From: Burkholderiales bacterium Ga0074133
GTDB lineage: Bacteria; Pseudomonadota; Gammaproteobacteria; Burkholderiales; Burkholderiaceae_C
Direction: 5' to 3'
Assembly: GCA_001464865.1 (NCBI GenBank)
Contig: LNEG01000070.1
Coordinates: 1 to 35,326, forward strand
Length of the DNA: 35,326 nt
Both the position numbers and the translations under genes were made by a program. Below the pieces are notes generated by a model. It had not been told where the DNA came from. It searched no databases and saw only the letters and a program-made list of their open reading frames with translations. Below are positions 13,883 to 21,668 of this stretch, piece after piece (the first letter of the stretch is position 1; the number at the start of each line of letters is the position of its first letter).

Positions 13883-14986
13883 ATGAAGAGCTCAACCGCC
13901 CCCAAAACCCACCGCATCGCCCTGATCGCCGGAGACGGCATCGGCAAGGAGGTGATGCCCGAAGGCCTGCGCGTGGTGCAGGCCGCCGCAGCGCGCTTTG
14001 GCATTGCACTGGAAACCACCACCATCGACTGGGCCAGCTGCGACCACTACGCCGCGCACGGAAAAATGATGCCCGACGACTGGAAAGCGCAGCTGTCGGG
14101 CATGGACGCCATCTTCTTTGGCGCCGTCGGCTGGCCGAGCGCCGTGCCCGACCATGTCTCCCTGTGGGGCTCGCTGCTCAAATTCCGCCGCGAGTTCGAC
14201 CAGTACATCAATTTGCGCCCCGTGCGCCTGTTTGAAGGCGTGCCCTGCCCCCTGGCCGGCCGCAAGCCAGGCGACATCGACTACCTCGTGGTGCGCGAGA
14301 ACACCGAAGGCGAATACACGTCGCTGGGCGGCATCATGTACGAAGGCACCGACCGAGAAATCGTGATCCAGGAATCCGTCTACTCCCGCCACGGTGCCCA
14401 CCGCCTTCTCAAATTCGCCTTTGATCTGGCCCAAAGCCGCGCCAAAAAGCACGTCACCCTGGCCACCAAGAGCAACGGCATCGCCATCAGCATGCCCTGG
14501 TGGGACCAGCGTGCCGACGACGTGGCCAAGGCCTACCCCGAGGTCACGCTGGACAAGCAGCACATCGACATCCTCACCGCCCGCTTTGTGCTGCAGCCGG
14601 GCCGCTTTGACGTGGTGGCGGCCACCAACCTGTTTGGCGACATCCTCTCGGACCTGGGCCCGGCCACCACCGGCACCATCGGCCTGGCGCCTTCGGCCAA
14701 CCTCAATCCCGAGCGCCACTTTCCCAGCCTTTTTGAGCCCGTGCACGGCTCCGCACCCGACATCTATGGCCAGAACATCGCCAACCCGATTGCGATGATC
14801 TGGTCGGGCGCGCTGATGCTGGACTTCCTGACCCACGGCCGGGGTGCAGGCCGTGCAGCCCACGATGCCATCGTGAAAGCCATTGAAGATGTGATCAAGA
14901 GCGGGCCGCGCACCCCCGACCTGGGCGGCACAGCCAACACCACCCAGGTGGGTGAGGCCATTGCAGCGCGCGTGGCCGGAGTATGA
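13883..14986 (+). CDS. ttuC: Tartrate dehydrogenase / D-malate dehydrogenase (decarboxylating)
   Basis: NAD-dependent beta-decarboxylating dehydrogenase of 367 residues in the isopropylmalate/isocitrate family. It oxidises tartrate or D-malate, the latter with loss of CO2 to give pyruvate. The tartrate/malate subgroup is indicated by ALIAGDGIGKEVMPEGLRV at the start, FGAVGWPSAVPDHVSLWGSLL, and REFDQYINLRPVRL followed by VVRENTEGEYTSLGG with the active-site Tyr. The catalytic Lys lies in ATKSNGI, the metal-binding Asp residues in FGDILSDLG, and the NAD-binding loop in PVHGSAPDIYGQNIANP. The ATG at 13883 has an AAGGA ribosome site. The divergent LysR gene is its probable regulator. Tartrate and D-malate activity cannot be separated from the sequence, so the symbol is tentative. 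Confidence 0.9.
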   Translation: MKSSTAPKTHRIALIAGDGIGKEVMPEGLRVVQAAAARFGIALETTTIDWASCDHYAAHGKMMPDDWKAQLSGMDAIFFGAVGWPSAVPDHVSLWGSLLKFRREFDQYINLRPVRLFEGVPCPLAGRKPGDIDYLVVRENTEGEYTSLGGIMYEGTDREIVIQESVYSRHGAHRLLKFAFDLAQSRAKKHVTLATKSNGIAISMPWWDQRADDVAKAYPEVTLDKQHIDILTARFVLQPGRFDVVAATNLFGDILSDLGPATTGTIGLAPSANLNPERHFPSLFEPVHGSAPDIYGQNIANPIAMIWSGALMLDFLTHGRGAGRAAHDAIVKAIEDVIKSGPRTPDLGGTANTTQVGEAIAARVAGV

Positions 14987-15006
14987 ATCCGCCGCGATAC
15001 CAGCTC

Positions 15007-15057
15007 CCGAAAAGATAGCAACAGGTGCACATAGAACCTGGACTTCAAGGCGATATG
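15007..15057 (+). repeat. Copy 2 of the ~50-bp dispersed repeat, 3' of ttuC
   Basis: CCGAAAAGATAGCAACAGG, then GAACCTGGACTTCAAGGCGATATG. The framework GATAGC / CAGG / AACCTGG / CTT / GGC matches the minus-strand copies inside the flavoprotein and TrmJ genes. It lies 20 bp after the ttuC stop. Confidence 0.6.
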
Positions 15058-15157
15058 CCCCCAAAACGCCCAGCGGCTGCCTCCCGGGCCACTGCGTCGG
15101 CAGACTGACTCCACCAGCGCCGCGGCCCGCCGCTCAGGCGGTCAACCGTCGCGTGAT

Positions 15158-15171
15158 ATACCATTCGGTAT
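15158..15171. promoter_or_regulatory. Candidate TetR-type operator upstream of the lipocalin gene
   Basis: ATACC-ATTC-GGTAT is a perfect 5-bp inverted repeat with a 4-bp spacer, 24 bp upstream of the lipocalin ATG. Operators of this form (ATACCG-like half-sites facing GGTAT) are common for TetR-family repressors. No TetR gene is in the window. The site overlaps the likely promoter of the lipocalin-FAD oxidoreductase operon. Confidence 0.5.
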
Positions 15172-15195
15172 GTTTCGCGACCCAATGGTTTAAAT

Positions 15196-15762
15196 ATGTC
15201 CACCTTGTTTTCACCCACCCGGCTGGCGTCGTTGGCGCTGGCTGGCGCGGCAGTGGCCCTGTTGGCGGGTTGCTCATCGACCCGCCCTCCTGAGGGCATC
15301 CAGGCGGTAGCGCCTTTCGAACTCGCCCGCTACGAGGGCCGCTGGTACGAAATCGCGCGGCTGGACCACCGCTTTGAGCGCAACATGAACGATGTGAGCG
15401 CCACCTACCAGCAGCAGCCCGACGGCAGCGTGCGCGTGGTCAACCGCGGTTTTGACGAGGTCAAGAAAGAGTGGCGCGAGGCCGTGGGCAAGGCGCTTTT
15501 CACGGGCAGCCCGCAAACCGCGTCGCTCAAGGTTTCGTTCTTTGGCCCCTTCTACGGCGGCTACCACGTCGCGGCGCTCGACCCTGGATACCGCTGGGCC
15601 ATCGTGGTGGGGCCCGACCGCAGCTACTGCTGGATCCTCTCGCGCGACCGGCAGATTGCGCCCGCCCTGCGCGAACAGCTCACGACCCGCGTGGCAGCAC
15701 TGGGCATCGACCCGCAGAACCTGATCTGGGTGAGCCAGCAACGCAAGGACCCGCAGCCATGA
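15196..15762 (+). CDS. blc: Outer-membrane lipocalin
   Basis: Lipoprotein of 188 residues in the bacterial lipocalin (Blc) family, which binds fatty acids or lysophospholipids in an eight-stranded barrel anchored to the outer membrane. The signal sequence ends in the lipobox LLAG-C with the lipidated Cys at residue 26, followed by SSTRPP, which lacks an inner-membrane retention Asp. The lipocalin signature GRWYEIARLDHRFERNM and the later YRWAIVVGPDRSYCWILSR are present. Its stop overlaps the ATG of the next gene (ATGA), so the two are translationally coupled. In other proteobacteria blc sits in light-inducible clusters with photolyases and an FAD oxidoreductase, as here. A TetR-like palindrome lies just upstream. 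Confidence 0.95.
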   Translation: MSTLFSPTRLASLALAGAAVALLAGCSSTRPPEGIQAVAPFELARYEGRWYEIARLDHRFERNMNDVSATYQQQPDGSVRVVNRGFDEVKKEWREAVGKALFTGSPQTASLKVSFFGPFYGGYHVAALDPGYRWAIVVGPDRSYCWILSRDRQIAPALREQLTTRVAALGIDPQNLIWVSQQRKDPQP

Positions 15763-16775
15763 CCCTCGCCACGCACCTTCCTGTGGCCGTGATCGGCGCC
15801 GGCCTCTCAGGGCTTTCGTGCGCGCACCGCCTGCTGGCCGCAGGCCACACCGTGCACGTACTGGACAAGAGCCGGGGCCCCGCAGGCCGCATGAGCACCC
15901 GCCGCGCCGAAGACGTCTCGGGCCCGTGGCAGTGCGACCACGGTGCGCAGTACTTCACTGCGCGCGACCCCGCCTTTCGTGCCGAGGTGGCACGCTGGGA
16001 AGCCGCAGGTGCGGCAGCGCGCTGGGACGCGCGCCTCGCCAGCTTTGACGGGGCCAGCTGGTCCACCCCGCAAACGCCGCTGGAGCGTTTCGTGGGCACG
16101 CCTCGCATGACCGCTCCGGCCGGGTGGCTTGCGTCGGGGTTGGGCGACCGCGGATCGCTGCAGCTTCAGACCACCGTGCAACAGCTCGAACGCACAGCGG
16201 GTGGCTGGGTCATCGATTCGGCGGAACACGGCCGGCACGCGCCCACCTACGGAGCGGTGGTGCTGGCCATACCCGCGCCCCAGGCCGCGCCCCTGACATC
16301 GGCGGTAGCGCCAGCGGCTGCGGCCGTGGCGCGCAGTGCCCGCATGCGCGGCAGCTGGGCGGTGATGCTGCGGTTTGCCGCACCGGTGCCTCTGGCGTGG
16401 GATGGCGCCTTCATCAATGCCGGCCCGCTCCGGTGGGTGGCCCGCGACAGCAGCAAGCCGGGGCGGGAGGGCCAGGAAACCTGGCTGCTGCACGCCAGCC
16501 CCGAATGGAGCGAGGCGCACATCGAGGACGACGCCGCAGCAGTGACCCAGACCCTTGTGGAGGCCTTCGTGGCCCTCGGCGGACCATCGCCCGCCGCCGC
16601 CACAGCGCACCGCTGGCGCTATGCCGACACCGAACCGCCGCTGACCATCGGCTGCTGGTGGGACGACGACGCCCGCCTGGGCCTGTGCGGCGACTGGCTG
16701 CACGGCGGCAAGGTCGAAGGTGCCTGGCTGAGCGGCCAGGCCGTGGCAGCACGGCTGCTTGCCACCGCAGGCTAG
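15759..16775 (+). CDS. FAD-dependent oxidoreductase, renalase / amine-oxidase-like
   Basis: Flavoprotein of 338 residues. The FAD-binding Rossmann motif PVAVIGAGLSGLSCAHRLLAAGHTVHVLDKSRGPAGRMSTRR starts at residue 8, followed by CDHGAQYFTARDPAF, typical of the renalase-like and NAD(P)-binding amine-oxidase group. The C-terminal FAD-contact region reads LGLCGDWLHGGKVEGAWLSGQAVAARLL. The substrate is unknown. It overlaps blc by 4 bp at its start. Its TAG stop lies inside the CTAG that begins the 272-bp inverted-repeat element, so the insertion left the reading frame intact. Homologues next to CRY-DASH and DUF2256 genes suggest a role in the light or UV response, but that is guilt by association. 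Confidence 0.9.
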   Translation: MTLATHLPVAVIGAGLSGLSCAHRLLAAGHTVHVLDKSRGPAGRMSTRRAEDVSGPWQCDHGAQYFTARDPAFRAEVARWEAAGAAARWDARLASFDGASWSTPQTPLERFVGTPRMTAPAGWLASGLGDRGSLQLQTTVQQLERTAGGWVIDSAEHGRHAPTYGAVVLAIPAPQAAPLTSAVAPAAAAVARSARMRGSWAVMLRFAAPVPLAWDGAFINAGPLRWVARDSSKPGREGQETWLLHASPEWSEAHIEDDAAAVTQTLVEAFVALGGPSPAAATAHRWRYADTEPPLTIGCWWDDDARLGLCGDWLHGGKVEGAWLSGQAVAARLLATAG

Positions 16776-16804
16776 GGCCTGTTCACACTATTTTTGCCAG
16801 ATGC

Positions 16805-16904
16805 GTTGCAATCCAAAAGAGCCAGGCGCTAGGCGCCAAACGAAGCTGGGGTACGGCCCCAGCGAGGCTTGGCAACGACGCGGATGGCTCTTTTGGGTTG
16901 CAAC
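16805..16904 (-). repeat. Shared-core hairpin unit A (inside the MITE-like element)
   Basis: The 20-bp arms enclose a core which, read on the minus strand, starts GCGTCGTTGCC (16881 down to 16871) and ends GCGCCTAG (16836 down to 16829), 53 bp in all. This is the same layout as the units at 12105-12194 and 16912-17011. Its arms are unrelated to theirs. Confidence 0.6.
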
Positions 16905-16911
16905 CCGAAGG

Positions 16912-17011
16912 GAAGGCCATGCAAACGGCGCCACTCGTTGTTGCATTCCTAGCCAAGGCCCCGGCCTAGGCGTCGTCACGCGCCTAGATTGGCGCCGTTT
17001 GCATGGCCTTC
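16912..17011 (+). repeat. Shared-core hairpin unit B (inside the MITE-like element)
   Basis: Perfect 22-bp arms (16912-16933 and 16990-17011) enclose a 52-bp core (16936-16987) that starts CGTTGTTGC, contains CCTAGCC and ends GCGCCTAG. It is oriented opposite to unit A. Confidence 0.6.
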
Positions 17012-17066
17012 GCACTGGCAAAAATAGTGTGAACAGGCCCTAGTACCACCCCCACGCGGTTCCCGA

Positions 17067-17222
17067 ATGCGCAAGAAACACGACCTCCCCCAGAAAACCT
17101 GCCAGAGCTGCGGCCTGCCGTTCACCTGGCGCAAGAAGTGGAGCAAGGTGTGGGACGAGGTCAAGTACTGCTCGGACCGCTGCCGCTCTGAACGCAAACG
17201 CACAGCCCCGGGCCAGCCATGA
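17067..17222 (+). CDS. DUF2256 small zinc-binding-like protein
   Basis: A 51-residue protein starting [20 protein letters not shown]. It has two cysteine pairs, CQSC near the N-terminus and CSDRC near the C-terminus, around a [15 protein letters not shown] segment. This is the complete signature of DUF2256, a tiny family found almost always beside cryptochrome/photolyase genes. Zinc binding by the four Cys is inferred. Its TGA stop overlaps the ATG of the CRY-DASH gene (ATGA), so translation is coupled. It starts 23 bp after the inverted-repeat element, which may supply or block transcription for it. Function is unknown. Confidence 0.92.
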   Translation: MRKKHDLPQKTCQSCGLPFTWRKKWSKVWDEVKYCSDRCRSERKRTAPGQP

Positions 17223-18547
17223 GCACGGTCATCTTCTGGTTCCGAAGCGACCTGCGCCTGCATGACCAGCCCGCCCTGGCTGCGGCAATGCGCAGCGGTG
17301 CCACGCACCTGGTGCCCGTGGTGTGCCATCCACCCGAGGCGGAGTCCACCCCCTGGGGCTTTCCCCGCTGGGGTGTGCACCGTCGCGCCTTTGTGACGGC
17401 GGCCGTGCAGGCCCTTGCCGACCGGCTGGCAGCCCTGGGTACGCCACTGGTGCAGTTGCAAGGCAGCACCGCCGAGGTGCTGCCCGCGCTGGCCCGGTCC
17501 GTGGGAGCCACAAGGTTGGTCTGCGAGGACATCGCCGCCCCTTACGAACAGGACGAGATCGCCGCACTGCGCGCCGCCGGCCTGCAGGTGCGCACCGTGT
17601 GGCAGAGCAGCCTGATCGACCCGCAGGCCCTGCCCTGGGGCACCCGCAACCTGCCCGACGTGTTCACCGCCTTTCGCAACGGGCTGGAGCGCAAGGGCGT
17701 GCAACCGCCGCTGCCGCTGCCGGAGCCCACCCGCCTTTTGCCACCACCAGCGGCAATCGATGACGCCCTGGCGTCGCCGGAACTGGCCGCAGCACGCGCT
17801 GCGGCCGCTGCCTTGGCCGCGCCAGCCTACGGGCCTGGCGCGACCGATACGCGGTCATCCTTCCCCTTTGGGAAACCTGCGTTCGATGGCTCCGAGCGCG
17901 CCGCGCGTGCCCACCTGGCGCAGTACCTGGCCCGCCAGCTGCCCCACAGCTACAAGGCCACGCGCAACGGCCTCACCGGCGTCGACTACTCGAGCAAGTT
18001 CTCGCCGTGGCTGGCCACGGGCGCGCTTTCGGCCCGGCAGGTGATGGCAGAGCTGCGCGCCTTCGAGCAGGCGCACGGCGCGAACGACGGCAGCTACTGG
18101 CTGTGGTTCGAGCTGCTCTGGCGCGACTACTTCCGCTTCCTGCACCTGCAGCACGGGCGCACGCTGTACCGCGCACGCGGCCTGGGCACCCTGCCACCGC
18201 CCACGCACAACCCCCAGGGATTCGCGCGGTGGTGCGAAGGCCGCACCGGCGAGCCGCTGGTCGATGCTGCCATGCGCGAACTGTCCACCACCGGCTACCT
18301 GAGCAACCGCCTGCGCCAGATGGTGGCCAGCTACCTCATCCACGACCTGCAGGGCGACTGGAGAGCGGGCGCCGCATGGTTTGAGGCACAACTGGTGGAC
18401 TACGACCCCTACAGCAACCAGGGCAACTGGCTATACGTCGCCGGGCGCGGCACCGACCCGCGGGGCGGCAGGCGCTTCAACCCGAACAAGCAGGCACAGG
18501 AGCACGATGCCGACGGCGGCTACCGCCGCATGTGGGGCACGGCGTGA
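17219..18547 (+). CDS. Cryptochrome DASH / photolyase
   Basis: Flavoprotein of 442 residues in the cryptochrome-photolyase superfamily; DASH members repair pyrimidine dimers in single-stranded or looped DNA and may signal light. The N-terminal alpha/beta domain starts [17 protein letters not shown], the antenna-binding half. The FAD-binding half has [59 protein letters not shown] and [23 protein letters not shown]. The ending [24 protein letters not shown] is specific to the DASH group and separates it from class I CPD photolyases. It is coupled to DUF2256 upstream and is followed 17 bp later by the Fe-S photolyase gene, so the three probably form one transcription unit. Confidence 0.93.
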   Translation: MSTVIFWFRSDLRLHDQPALAAAMRSGATHLVPVVCHPPEAESTPWGFPRWGVHRRAFVTAAVQALADRLAALGTPLVQLQGSTAEVLPALARSVGATRLVCEDIAAPYEQDEIAALRAAGLQVRTVWQSSLIDPQALPWGTRNLPDVFTAFRNGLERKGVQPPLPLPEPTRLLPPPAAIDDALASPELAAARAAAAALAAPAYGPGATDTRSSFPFGKPAFDGSERAARAHLAQYLARQLPHSYKATRNGLTGVDYSSKFSPWLATGALSARQVMAELRAFEQAHGANDGSYWLWFELLWRDYFRFLHLQHGRTLYRARGLGTLPPPTHNPQGFARWCEGRTGEPLVDAAMRELSTTGYLSNRLRQMVASYLIHDLQGDWRAGAAWFEAQLVDYDPYSNQGNWLYVAGRGTDPRGGRRFNPNKQAQEHDADGGYRRMWGTA

Positions 18548-18564
18548 CGGCCGGAGCTACCGCA

Positions 18565-20106
18565 ATGCCTGCACCAGCCCACACGCTGCGCCTGCTGCTG
18601 GGCGACCAGCTCAACCCCCGCCACAGCTGGTTTGCCGCGCAGGACGATGGGGTGGTGTACGTGCTGATGGAGGTGCGTCAGGAAACCGACTATGTGCTGC
18701 ACCATGCGCAGAAGATCCTGGCCATCTTCGCCGCCATGCGTGACCTGGCGCCGCAGCTGCGCGAAGCCGGGCACCGCGTGCGCTACGTGGCCATTGACGA
18801 CGCGAGCAATCGTCAGTCCATCCCTGCGAACCTGGAGGCGTTGGTGGCGCACTACGGCGCCCGCCGGCTGCAATACCAGCAGCCCGACGAATGGCGGCTC
18901 GATGCACAGTTGCGCGACTGGGGTGCGGCGCAGCCATTTGCCGTGGACTGCGTTGACAGCGAGCACTTCTACACCACGCGTGCCGAAGTGGCGGAGCAGT
19001 TCAAGGGTCGCAAGCAGTGGCTGATGGAAAGCTTCTACCGCCGCATGCGCGCCCGTCACGCGGTACTGATGGACGACGCCGGCGAACCCGAAGGCGGGCA
19101 ATGGAACTTCGACCACGACAACCGCAAGCCCTGGCCGGGTACGCCCGCCCTGCCGCCGGATGCGCGGCCAGCGCACGACCACCGCGCACTTTGGACCACC
19201 ATCGAGGCCGCAGGCGTCAAAAGCTTTGGCACCCCGCACGCCGCGGCGTTGCGCTGGCCGCTCAACCGCGCCGAGGCGCTGGCCTGGCTCGACCACTTCA
19301 TCGACACCACGCTGCCCAACTTTGGTGCGTATGAAGACGCCATGAGCACGCGCAGCGAGCGGCTGTTCCATTCGCTGCTGTCCTTTGCGCTCAACACCAA
19401 GATGCTGCGCCCGCACGAGGTGGTGCAGCGTGCCGAGGCCGCGTACCGGGCGGGCCATGCACCGCTGGCGGCGGTGGAAGGCTTCATCCGGCAGATCCTG
19501 GGGTGGCGCGAATACGTGCGCGGCATCTACTGGGCGCAGATGCCCGGTTATGACGAGCGCAACGCACTGGGCCACACCACGCCGCTACCGCAGTGGTTCT
19601 GGACGGGGCAAACGCGCATGCGCTGCATGTCGCACGCGGTCGGCCAGTCGCTCGACGGGGCCTATGCCCACCACATCCAGCGGCTGATGGTGATCGGCAA
19701 TTTTGCGCTGCTGGCCGGGCTCGACCCTGCCGCCGTGCACCGCTGGTACCTGGGCGTGTACATCGACGCGTTTGAATGGGTGGAGCTGCCCAACACCCTG
19801 GGCATGAGCCAGTTTGCCGACGGCGGCCTGCTTGCGACCAAACCGTACGTGAGCAGCGCGGCCTACATCGACCGCATGAGCGACTACTGCAAGGGCTGCG
19901 CGTACGACCGCAAGCAGCGCACGGGCGAGTCGGCCTGCCCGTTCAACGCGCTGTACTGGGATTTCTTTTTGCGCCACGAGGCCACGCTGGGCAAGAACGT
20001 GCGCATCGCCCTGGTGTACCGGCAGCTGCAGAAGATGCCGGAGGCCGACACGGCCGCCATCCGGGCCCAGGCGCAGCGGTTGCTGGGCCGGCTGGACGAC
20101 CTCTGA
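18565..20106 (+). CDS. Iron-sulfur bacterial cryptochrome/photolyase (PhrB/CryB-like)
   Basis: Prokaryotic (6-4) photolyase candidate of 513 residues from the FeS-BCP group, which uses FAD, a dimethylribityllumazine antenna and a [4Fe-4S] cluster. It opens LRLLLGDQLNPRHSWF, the usual start of this group. Four cysteines are placed as in PhrB of Agrobacterium: about C354 (MRCMSHAVGQ), C442 and C445 (YCKGCAYD) and C458 (SACPFN), so the cluster should form. FAD-site segments such as WREYVRGIYWAQMPGY and QRLMVIGNFALLAGLDP are conserved. The ATG at 18565 is chosen because GGAG (18553-18556) lies 8 bp upstream; a GTG at 18544, overlapping the previous stop, is an alternative. It is the last gene of the light cluster. 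Confidence 0.93.
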   Translation: MPAPAHTLRLLLGDQLNPRHSWFAAQDDGVVYVLMEVRQETDYVLHHAQKILAIFAAMRDLAPQLREAGHRVRYVAIDDASNRQSIPANLEALVAHYGARRLQYQQPDEWRLDAQLRDWGAAQPFAVDCVDSEHFYTTRAEVAEQFKGRKQWLMESFYRRMRARHAVLMDDAGEPEGGQWNFDHDNRKPWPGTPALPPDARPAHDHRALWTTIEAAGVKSFGTPHAAALRWPLNRAEALAWLDHFIDTTLPNFGAYEDAMSTRSERLFHSLLSFALNTKMLRPHEVVQRAEAAYRAGHAPLAAVEGFIRQILGWREYVRGIYWAQMPGYDERNALGHTTPLPQWFWTGQTRMRCMSHAVGQSLDGAYAHHIQRLMVIGNFALLAGLDPAAVHRWYLGVYIDAFEWVELPNTLGMSQFADGGLLATKPYVSSAAYIDRMSDYCKGCAYDRKQRTGESACPFNALYWDFFLRHEATLGKNVRIALVYRQLQKMPEADTAAIRAQAQRLLGRLDDL

Positions 20107-20150
20107 CGGGCTGGCGCAGCCCGCGCCTTGCCGGGCACGGCAGCTGCGCC
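20107..20150. terminator. Inverted repeats between convergent photolyase and pmbA genes
   Basis: CGGGCT-N5-AGCCCG (20107-20123) forms a 6-bp stem immediately after the photolyase stop. Alternatively GGCGCAGC (20113-20120) pairs with GCTGCGCC (20143-20150). No T-run follows on either strand, so termination is only a possibility. Confidence 0.35.
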
Positions 20151-20158
20151 GAGTCGCT

Positions 20159-21604
20159 TTAGCTGCCCGCCACCTTCATGCGGTTGACCAGAATGGAGCC
20201 CACCGTCTTGGCACCGTAGTTGTAGGCATCTGCGCCCACGGCCTCAATGCCTTTGAGCATGTCCTTGAGGTTGCCGGCAATCGTGATCTCGTGCACGGGG
20301 TAGGCAATGCGGCCGTTTTCCACCCAGAAGCCGCTGGCGCCGCGCGAATAGTCGCCCGTCACGTAGTTCACGCCCTGCCCCATCAGCTCGACCACGAACA
20401 GGCCCGTGTCCAGCTTTTGCAGCATGGCATCCAGGTCGTCGCCGGGCTGGGTCAGGCGCGAGGTCATCACCAGGTTGTGCGAGCCGCCGGCGTTGCCGGT
20501 GGTCTTCATGCCCAGTTTGCGCGCCGAATAGCTCGAGAGGAAATAGCCCTCCACGCGCCCGCCCTTGACCACCTTGCGCGGCGCCACGCGCACGCCTTCG
20601 TCATCAAACGGGGAGCTGCCCTTGCCGCGCAGGATGAATGGGTCTTCCAGCACATCGATGTGCTTGGGGAACACCATCTTGCCCAGCGAGTCCAGCAGGA
20701 AGCTGCTCTTGCGGTACAGCGAGCCGCCGCTCACGGCCTGCACAAACCCGCCCAGCAGGCCGGCGGCCAGCGTGGATTCAAACAGCACCGGGCACTGCGT
20801 GGTGGGGATCTTGCGGCTGCCGAGGCGGCTCAGGGCGCGCTGGGCGGCGTAGCGGCCCACGGCCTGGGGCGAGGCCAGCTCGTCGGCATTGCGCATGGAG
20901 CTGTACCAGGCATCGCGCTGCATCTCGGCATTCTTGCCGGGCAGCGAGGCGATGGGCGAGACGGAGAAGCTGTGGCGCGAGCTGGCGTAGCCCCCGCGAA
21001 AGCCACGCGTGTGGGCGCTGAAGAAGTGGCTCTGCTGGGCCGACACACCCGCGCCTTCGCTGTTGGTGATGCGCCGATGCGTCTTGAGCGCTGCCGCCTC
21101 GCATTCCATCGCAATGCGGGCGGCGGCCTCGCTGTCGATGGCCCAGGGGTGGAACAGATCCAGGTCGCGGTGCGTCTCGGGCGGCGCAATGTCGTCGGCG
21201 TCCGGCAAACCCGCCATGGGGTCTTCGGCGGTGAAGCGGGCAATGTCGTAGGCCGCCTGCACCGTCTGCTCGATGGCGCGGGTCGAGAAATCAGAGGTGC
21301 TGGCGTTGCCCCGGCGCTGGCCGATGTAGACGGTGACGCCCAACGACTTGTCTCGGTTGCGCTCCACGTTCTCCAGTTCGCCCTTGCGCACGCTGACCGA
21401 CAGGCCGCAGCCCTCGGAGGCCTCGGCCCCGGCATCGGTGGCGCCCAGCTTTTTGGCATGCGCCAGGGCGCGGTCCACCAGTTCTTCAAAAAAAGGACGG
21501 CTGTAGCTGAAGCCTTGTTCAGGCGCGTCGGAGGTGGAGGTGCGGGCGGGCCCGGCAGCGGTCGTACCGGGGGCGCGCACGGCGCCAGTAAAGGGTTTTT
21601 TCAT
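20159..21604 (-). CDS. pmbA: PmbA/TldE-type metalloprotease subunit
   Basis: Cytosolic protein of 481 residues, PmbA (TldE), partner of TldD in a heteromeric protease that trims peptides such as microcin B17 precursor and CcdA. Family features are SVSVRKGELENVERNRDKSLGVTVYIGQRRGNAST near the N-terminus, the middle FESTLAAGLLGGFVQAVSGGSLYRKSSFL, and the C-terminal NYVTGDYSRGASGFWVENGRIAYPVHEITIAGNLKDML. TldE itself lacks the zinc HExxxH motif found in TldD, and none is seen here. tldD is not in the window. The ATG at 21604 starts a 35-residue N-terminal extension that looks low in complexity. It is divergent from yjgA with 64 bp between, the same arrangement as in E. coli. Confidence 0.95.
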   Translation of the reverse strand: MKKPFTGAVRAPGTTAAGPARTSTSDAPEQGFSYSRPFFEELVDRALAHAKKLGATDAGAEASEGCGLSVSVRKGELENVERNRDKSLGVTVYIGQRRGNASTSDFSTRAIEQTVQAAYDIARFTAEDPMAGLPDADDIAPPETHRDLDLFHPWAIDSEAAARIAMECEAAALKTHRRITNSEGAGVSAQQSHFFSAHTRGFRGGYASSRHSFSVSPIASLPGKNAEMQRDAWYSSMRNADELASPQAVGRYAAQRALSRLGSRKIPTTQCPVLFESTLAAGLLGGFVQAVSGGSLYRKSSFLLDSLGKMVFPKHIDVLEDPFILRGKGSSPFDDEGVRVAPRKVVKGGRVEGYFLSSYSARKLGMKTTGNAGGSHNLVMTSRLTQPGDDLDAMLQKLDTGLFVVELMGQGVNYVTGDYSRGASGFWVENGRIAYPVHEITIAGNLKDMLKGIEAVGADAYNYGAKTVGSILVNRMKVAGS

Positions 21605-21668
21605 AGCGGAGGCTATGATACTTGCCACTGCGGCGCACCCTGCGCCCGCCTCTCTTTGCCCCCACCCC

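Larger units (their letters stand above)
16772..17043. mobile_element. MITE-like nested inverted-repeat element flanked by CTAG
   Basis: Perfect 29-bp terminal inverted repeats lie at 16772-16800 and 17015-17043, beginning CTAGGGCCTGTTCACAC on each strand. If CTAG is a duplicated target, the element is 264 bp with 25-bp ends. Inside are two more long hairpins: 16805-16824 with 16885-16904 (20 bp, one mismatch) and 16912-16933 with 16990-17011 (22 bp, perfect). No transposase is encoded, so it is non-autonomous. The CTAG target suggests mobilisation by an IS5-like transposase, which is an inference. It sits exactly at the stop codon of the FAD oxidoreductase gene and separates that gene from DUF2256. 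Confidence 0.88.

Noticed and set aside
16759-17043. A 94-codon plus-strand frame across the MITE-like element
   Set aside because: It is built almost wholly from inverted-repeat DNA and ends in the terminal repeat; no ribosome site and no protein family.
16772-17043. A structured non-coding RNA gene instead of a mobile element
   Set aside because: Perfect 29-bp termini flanked by CTAG at both ends and the exact junction with a stop codon fit insertion better; a transcript is still possible but there is no promoter evidence.
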